Below are positions 58,936 to 64,000 of a stretch of DNA of 64,000 bases, piece after piece. Both the position numbers and the translations under genes were made by a program. Within the stretch, counting starts at the first letter, position 1. Each line of letters opens with the position of its first letter. The stretch comes from Orthonyx spaldingii. Its lineage: Eukaryota > Chordata > Aves > Passeriformes > Orthonychidae. The notes under the pieces were generated by a model, which had not been told where the DNA came from, made no database searches, and saw nothing but the letters and a program-made list of their open reading frames with translations. The stretch is taken from NCBI GenBank assembly GCA_013397795.1, contig VZTJ01004198.1, forward strand, positions 193,046 to 257,045. Direction: 5' to 3'.

Positions 58936-59651
58936 GACTTTACATCTTTTGATGCGATGAACTCTTTTCAGGCATCTCTGTGGATAAAAGTTGAAGCCAA
59001 CAAACATTCAGGCAGGGCGTTTAGCTTGGCTTTGAGCCCTGCTTTGGCTGCCAGGGCAGGGCCTGAGGTGCAAAGGTGGGGCTGCCGTGTGTGATCAGAC
59101 ACAGAAAGGAGAGCGATCAGAGGATGTGCAGCGGTTCCTGCCGCTGTCTGCCCTCCAAGCACACACCGGGAAACGAGGGCTTTGTGCTCTGCAGTGAAGC
59201 ACCCACTGCCTTCAGCGGGACCCAGCCTTCCCCCAAACTCTTCCAGCTCACATGTTGCTGTGAATTAATTCTAACCTTCGTGGCATGAGCACTGCCTGCA
59301 TGCACAGTAGTTGCTGCCGCGGTTTCTTTCTGTCGCACACTGCATTAGCATCTGACTGTCATTTGAAGTCAGAAGGCTGCCAGATCTGCCAGCACTACAA
59401 AGCCACTGCTGTCCCTGCTGCAGCGTCACATCTCAGAATGTGCTTGCGTTTGTTTAGTAACACGGTTTTCTTGCATATAACAATAGATGAGGAATTAGAT
59501 TTCATGACCAAAGAGAATTAATATAAATTCCATTTTACTTTAATCAGTATTCACCAGTAAAGCAAGGAAATCCTTCACACAAATAGCTGCTGGACACTGA
59601 TTTGTTTCTTTATTATTTAAATGGCTTCAATATCTTTATTTTCTCATACAG

Positions 59652-59820
59652 CAAAAAGTCCTCCTGATAGTACTCCAAGAAGACCTGTTTTATCTGTCAG
59701 TGCAAGAAAAATTAAAGATAATGCAGCAGACTGGCATAATTTAATGATGAAATGGGAGAGACTAAATGATAATGGATTTACTATGGCAAACAAAATAGTC
59801 AACATGAGGATCAGTGAGCA
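59652..59820 (+). CDS. CINP: CINP exon 2
   Basis: Acceptor TTTATTTTCTCATACAG, donor GTAAGT. Enters in phase 1 (one base from exon 1), leaves in phase 2. It carries the most conserved CINP block, RRPVLSVSARKIKDNAADWH. An ATG at 59621 in the same frame lies inside the acceptor's pyrimidine tract and is not the start. Confidence 0.95.
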
Positions 59821-62800
59821 GTAAGTATGCTAATACACGAGTAAAGATAGCATAAAGATTGCTTTTATTGAGAGGTTAATCTGCTTTCTTCACTAGAAAG
59901 TTCCTTTTGGAGATAGGGAAAGAACATGTCACAGTGGATAAGCCTGCTCTTAGATCAAATTCAGCAGTTGCATTTTTTGGTTACATGAACTATTTACATC
60001 AAATAATGTCTCATAGTAATGGTATTTGCAAGAAAAGGGAAATGCTTATTTTGCATAGTCAAATGTAACACATTTTAAATATTTACATAATGTACCAAGT
60101 TAAAATCTAATTCTATAAATCTCAGCCCATGTGAGTTCCCTTATTCTCTTGCATATCTTACAGTGAGGTGAATATTACCAAGTTTCACTCAAGTCAAAAG
60201 TTCAGAAGATTTTAAGAATTGGTGATTTGTACAGATAAAAAAATTTTAACAGTGATGATTTAAAAGAAAACCAACAAAGAACAAACAAAAATACCACACC
60301 ACAACCACTGTAAAGAAACCCCAAATAAAAAAAAAAATATCAAAAAACTGAAAAAAACCCCACTTTGGTGGGGCTTTTATTTTCATGCTGTAATGAAAAA
60401 CCTTAATTAACAGGGCTTTTAGCAGCTTCTCCAGAGTCCTGACAGCTGAAGAGGGTTTGTGTGACAGGGTTCTGACAGGTACAAGCTGAGGAATATTTTG
60501 CTGTAGTAGTGCCAGATGTTGCTTTTGCTCTCTAGCAGCTCCTTCTCCCCAGTCTAACTTTACAGCTGGTGTGGGAAAGCCTGCCAGACAGGGCAGGTGT
60601 CTGTACATTGGCTGTTCTGGGGTCACAGATAAATGTCTTGACTTAAATTTGCACACAAATGTGAGTTTGTGGTGAGGCACCAGATTGTCCTGGGGAGCAG
60701 CTGAAGCCTGGGAGTACCTTGTCTATTATGAGAAAACAACCTCCAGCACAGGGGCAAGGTAAAGAGGGAAAAAGTCTTATCTTAACACCTGCAAATGTTT
60801 TTTCAGGCACATGCTCTAAGGTAGAGTAGTTTTATATTTCTCTGGGGGTTGTGGTACTAGCCTGATTTGCTCACATGGCCAGCTGTGCTTCGTGCTATTT
60901 TTATGTAGAAATTTTCATGAACAGCCTGTGAGAGATTTTGTAGCATCAGACCACAAAGATTTTACATCTGCACAGCTCAAGTAAACCTATATGCAGTTGT
61001 TTACAGGACTTAATGTTTCTATTTTAGATTTCAAGACAACAAACTGGAGATAGCATGTGATAACAATGCCACAGAACCTGAAAAGCCAACCCCAAAATAC
61101 AACGAAGAGCTGGACAATTGCTGTGCAGAATTACTTGAGATCTTAAAGCATATGGTAATACTCATTTTTCAGACTTAGTCAATATGAATAAATTCCAAGT
61201 GTGCTCAAATAACAAGGAAATGTCCTGAAGTGCTTTTTTGTAGACAGAAAATAGGGATTTCCATTCATAGTTCTTTGACTTCAAACCTCAGTGACTGTAA
61301 ATCCAGAGTGCACCATTTAGTTGATTGATTGGTAAATTTGAAAGTTGGTTTTACATCTGCTGTCTGCTTATAGTTCTACTCCCCCCTTTATAAAGTGCTC
61401 TGGAAACAAATCGTACAAAGAATGCATTCCAAAGCTGCACCTGTTTTCTCATCCTGGATATTCCCTGTGTTTAGAACAAAAGAAACAGCAAAGCATAAAG
61501 CAGTGCTTTACCTGCCATCATATCCTTGCAGCTGTCTTTGATCAGACATAATGCAATCATATTTTTAGCCTGCCTCCTTGCATTTGCTGTGCAGATCTCC
61601 TTCTCTGGAGAGTGGAGTAAGATAATTATCATGTAACCCACCTTTTTTTCTAGGAATTAATGTCACCTGTCAGTTTGACAGGAAGCAAACAATTTTTTTC
61701 TGCCCGATATTGTAATTTAAAATGCTTATTAAAAATAACTTTTACAGCCTTTTGCCAATCTGGAGGCCCATTAAAAGGATGGCAGATCTATTTTTTTTTA
61801 TATAGACAGGATACAGTCCTCCAGTATTTAGTAAAAACAGGAAACTGGCTAGATTTCCCTCAGATTTTATTCTGTGGGGCAAATGTGAGTGGTTTTTTTT
61901 TCTTCCCCTTGAGGTACTTTTGTATTCAGACTACATATACATTGATGAAATTTTTTGCTCTTCCTGAGTAACAGGAGTCTCAGCAGTCAGTGTTAGATTG
62001 GATGCTAAACATAGCTACTATGACCTAATTTATTTTTCATTCTTTAGAAGTTTATATGAGCTTGCAGGTTCACTGATGTATCTGTATTTGTAGATGTATC
62101 TGTATCAGCTGCTTGATTTAAAGATTCTGCCTGCAAGCTTCATTTTGGTGTAAATATTCATACCCAAATGCACAAAGTCAGGTGAACATGAAGGAAGTGG
62201 ATGGAATGGTCTGGTTTTTGAAGCAAGCTGTTAGATCAGCCTGGATGTATTGTCAGTAGTAGCTTGAACTGCTTTTCTCACCTGCTGCTGATCTCTTGAA
62301 ATGAAAATCATCTTGATAGGGTAATGTACAAAAACATGTTGATGAGGCTTGTGCTACATGTGTGTGATGTTTTTCCCCCAGTGCTAAATTGCTATAAGAA
62401 AAACTAGGGAGGTGAAAAAATGACAGGGCTTTAGTATATTTTTACACAAGGGAAACAAAAGAATGTGCAAAATCAGAGTCATATCTGCAGTGTTCAAAGT
62501 TTCAGGGTAACTCCTATTAAATCTTTATATAGATTCCAGCTTTGATTCCTGCCTGGAGTTAAAAAAAAAGTCAGTTAGAAATGCTAATACTAAATAGCCT
62601 TCATAAATAGTGTGTTTTTAAAAAATGCTTAAGATTCTAGTAGCCTAATGTTCCTGAGATAGTCATTAATGTTCCATGTTCATCATTTTCAGACAAAAAT
62701 ACAACTGAAAATGGAAAAGCTTACTTCAACTACTAAAGCAATCTGTGACTTGGAAACATTCCACCATGGAGCTGGGAATTGCACAACACCCTTCTTTCAT

Positions 62801-62822
62801 ACATGGCCCACACCATACTTCT
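59652..62822 (+). CDS. CINP: Cyclin-dependent kinase 2-interacting protein (CINP), partial: exons 2-4
   Basis: Join 59652-59820, 61028-61154 and 62693-62822; phases agree throughout. The protein reads KSPPDSTPRRPVLSVSARKI, then KDNAADWHNLMMKWERLNDN, later KPTPKYNEELDNCCAELLEI, then TKIQLKMEKLTSTTKAICDL and TPFFHTWPTPYF, matching the human 212-aa CINP (RKPVLSVSARKIKDNAADWH; PPLFHTWPTTHFYEVSHKLL). The first codons (exon 1) should be in the upstream gap and the last part (YEVSHKLLEMY-like) beyond the window. CINP is a small coiled-coil nuclear protein binding CDK2/CDC7 and ATRIP and a subunit of the SPATA5-SPATA5L1-C1orf109-CINP (55LCC) ATPase complex. It shares its promoter region with TECPR2. 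Confidence 0.95.
60240..60378. repeat. A/C-rich low-complexity tract ending in a GC hairpin
   Basis: A/C-only-like sequence (AAAGAACAAACAAAAATACC, CACACCACAACCACTG, A11 run) in CINP intron 2. It ends with CCCCAC-TTTG-GTGGGG (60358-60373), a perfect 6-base-pair stem with a 4-base loop, flanked by A7 on the left and, after one C, T4 on the right. Confidence 0.75.
61028..61154 (+). CDS. CINP: CINP exon 3
   Basis: Acceptor TTTCTATTTTAG, donor ATG then GTAATA; phase 2 in, phase 0 out. It encodes FQDNKLEIACDNNATEPEKP, then KYNEELDNCCAELLEILKHM. The NEEL and AELLEIL helix matches human; the first half is divergent, as expected for this linker. No ATG early in the exon, so missed by ORF scans. Confidence 0.93.
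62693..62822 (+). CDS. CINP: CINP exon 4
   Basis: Acceptor CATCATTTTCAG, donor GTAAGT; phase 0 in, phase 1 out (T carried over to begin the Tyr of YEV). It encodes TKIQLKMEKLTSTTKAICDL, then ETFHHGAGNCTTPFFHTWPT and PYF. Confidence 0.94.
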
Positions 62823-64000
62823 GTAAGTGAAATATTGATTATCTTAGCTAATTACATTGTGTCATCAATATCATCTAATTTATGACTGAAAAATAAGCCC
62901 TCTTATCTGGATGTCTTGCCTGAGAGGGAGAGAGTGCTGTCTCCTTTACAACTGACTAATCAATAAACACATGAATGCACCACTTGGTTTAGGGTTACTG
63001 CTGATGACTGCTGAGCATTGTCTGACATGCAACAATTACAGCATAGAACTAAAATTGTCAGCAGCTTACAGTGTCCAAGCTGCAACAGCCACATCCTCTG
63101 CAGGCAGAGATGTATTTGCAACTTGCTGGTGTTAAGCTGTAGGCTTAACTACTTGACTTGTTACTTGACACTGAAATTAAATCCTTGAATGCAAAGAGCA
63201 AGCTATGCCTCAGTTAATTCTCAAGCAGCCAAAGAAGAATACCTCTGATCTCAGTGTCAGTCAAGACAAGTAAAGAAATGTTACTGTCTACTGTTAATAT
63301 TAATTCTTCTGGCATGCACTTGATGGCGAGAGGTACTGCCTCCCAGCTGGTATTACCCCAGTTTTAAAACTGTCTGAATTCAAGAGAAGCCTGATTGCAT
63401 GCAAGCCAACTGCTTTCTTTGTGAAGTGAAAATCATACCTCTGTGAAGCCCTGCTTCTCACTTCACTGCCACACTTTAGCAGGAATCTTATGTATTAGTT
63501 TCTGCCAGCTTAAAAGAATAAGAATGACAAAGACAACTGCTGTCAAAACACCCATTGTGACTGAATCATTTAGTGATGCTGTCTACTCCATGAAAGATTA
63601 AATCCTTCTGAAGGCAGTGATAGCTCAGGCTAAGTTAGAAACACAAGATCAGTCTCTCTTTAAAAGTACTTTGTTTATTTTTTAGGAAGTCAAACAGTGA
63701 AAGATTACAGATGCATTTGAAACCCCCTGCCAGTATTACTAACATAACTAGTAACAGTTTCTACAATAAACACTTCAGTTTTGGTCTGTTGGGGGTTATT
63801 TACTATTGTTTTTTGCTATTGCTGTTACTCACTGATGATCATTCATTGCTGAAGTGTATCGCAGCATGTGAGGGCATCCTTTAGATTAGCTAAAATCAAG
63901 AGGAACCCTAAAATGTGAAGCTTGTATTACAGGATAGCATTACCAAATTTTTAAATCAAAATTTAGTTGAGGAATGGTTGTAATTGATAATTTTACAGTG
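62823..64000 (+). other. CINP: CINP intron 4 (continues past window)
   Basis: No exon matching the rest of CINP (YEVSHKLLEMY-like) is present, so the final coding exon lies to the right. A candidate alternative terminal exon at about 63686-63790 is described in the findings. Confidence 0.75.
63765..63770 (+). terminator. CINP: Intronic AATAAA with GU-rich downstream sequence
   Basis: AATAAA followed within 15-60 bases by TTTTGGTCTGTTGGGGGTTA and further T/GT-rich sequence, a good polyadenylation context within CINP intron 4. Whether it is used is unknown. Confidence 0.35.

Noticed and set aside
59621..59651. ATG at 59621 as the CINP start codon
   Set aside because: It lies inside the pyrimidine tract of the exon 2 acceptor; translation there (ASISLFSHT) does not resemble the CINP N-terminus, and a CAG acceptor at 59649-59651 explains the frame.
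60246..60680. 144-codon minus-strand frame in CINP intron 2
   Set aside because: Its C-terminal third is a translated A/C tract (Phe/Val/Trp-rich on minus); no family similarity. Considered an artefact of low complexity.
1..64000. CRISPR arrays, operons, bacterial or phage systems
   Set aside because: The window is eukaryotic (introns, CR1 LINEs, conserved vertebrate synteny). No regularly spaced direct repeats or prokaryotic gene organisation were seen.

Overview
The window is vertebrate, most likely avian, genomic DNA. It has long AT-rich introns with GT-AG junctions, CpG-rich patches only at gene 5' ends, and fragments of CR1 LINEs, the dominant bird retrotransposon, one ending in the diagnostic ATTCTGTG octamer repeat. 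Three protein-coding genes are recognisable: ANKRD9 (+, start of window), TECPR2 (-, occupying about 18.3-58.1 kb) and CINP (+, running off the right edge). This is the same gene set and arrangement as human 14q32.31 (CINP and TECPR2 head to head, TECPR2 and ANKRD9 tail to tail), which independently supports the identifications. The species cannot be fixed from the sequence.

Layout. 1-1,300: ANKRD9, a CpG-rich 5' end with the whole coding region in one exon (291 codons) and a short 3'UTR with AATAAA. About 1,300-16,240: intergenic DNA between convergent genes, with no supported gene; it holds a CR1 tail, a tandem AP-1-like repeat, small tandem duplications, poly-G and poly-T tracts and one unresolved base. 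About 16,248-18,339: TECPR2 3'UTR. 18,340-53,771: TECPR2 coding sequence in 19 coding exons, every junction resolved and phase-consistent, giving 1,460 codons plus stop. 53,838-58,103: TECPR2 intron 1. 58,118-58,393: a 276-base run of N in the CpG island between TECPR2 and CINP. The sequence at both edges looks like splice donors facing outward, so the gap probably hides both first exons and a shared bidirectional promoter. 58,394-64,000: CINP introns 1-4 and coding exons 2-4; the last exon or exons lie beyond the window.

Biology. ANKRD9 is an ankyrin-repeat protein with a SOCS-box-like C-terminus (BC-box-like and LPLP motifs), consistent with a CUL5-elongin substrate receptor. TECPR2 is an N-terminal WD40 propeller, a long Ser/acidic low-complexity linker, a C-terminal TECPR (tectonin) propeller and a terminal LC3-interacting motif (DEWEVI); it works in autophagy, ER export and lysosome tethering. 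CINP is a small coiled-coil protein linked to CDK2/CDC7 replication, ATR signalling and the 55LCC AAA-ATPase complex. They are ordinary housekeeping neighbours. I see no novel multi-gene system. The points most worth a second look are splicing features of TECPR2 (a GC-AG intron, a UG-repeat 3' splice site, weak donors around a skippable 90-base exon), the gap-hidden bidirectional promoter bracketed by two CR1 copies, a possible early-terminating CINP last exon, and a strand-asymmetric G/T-rich tract in the longest TECPR2 intron.
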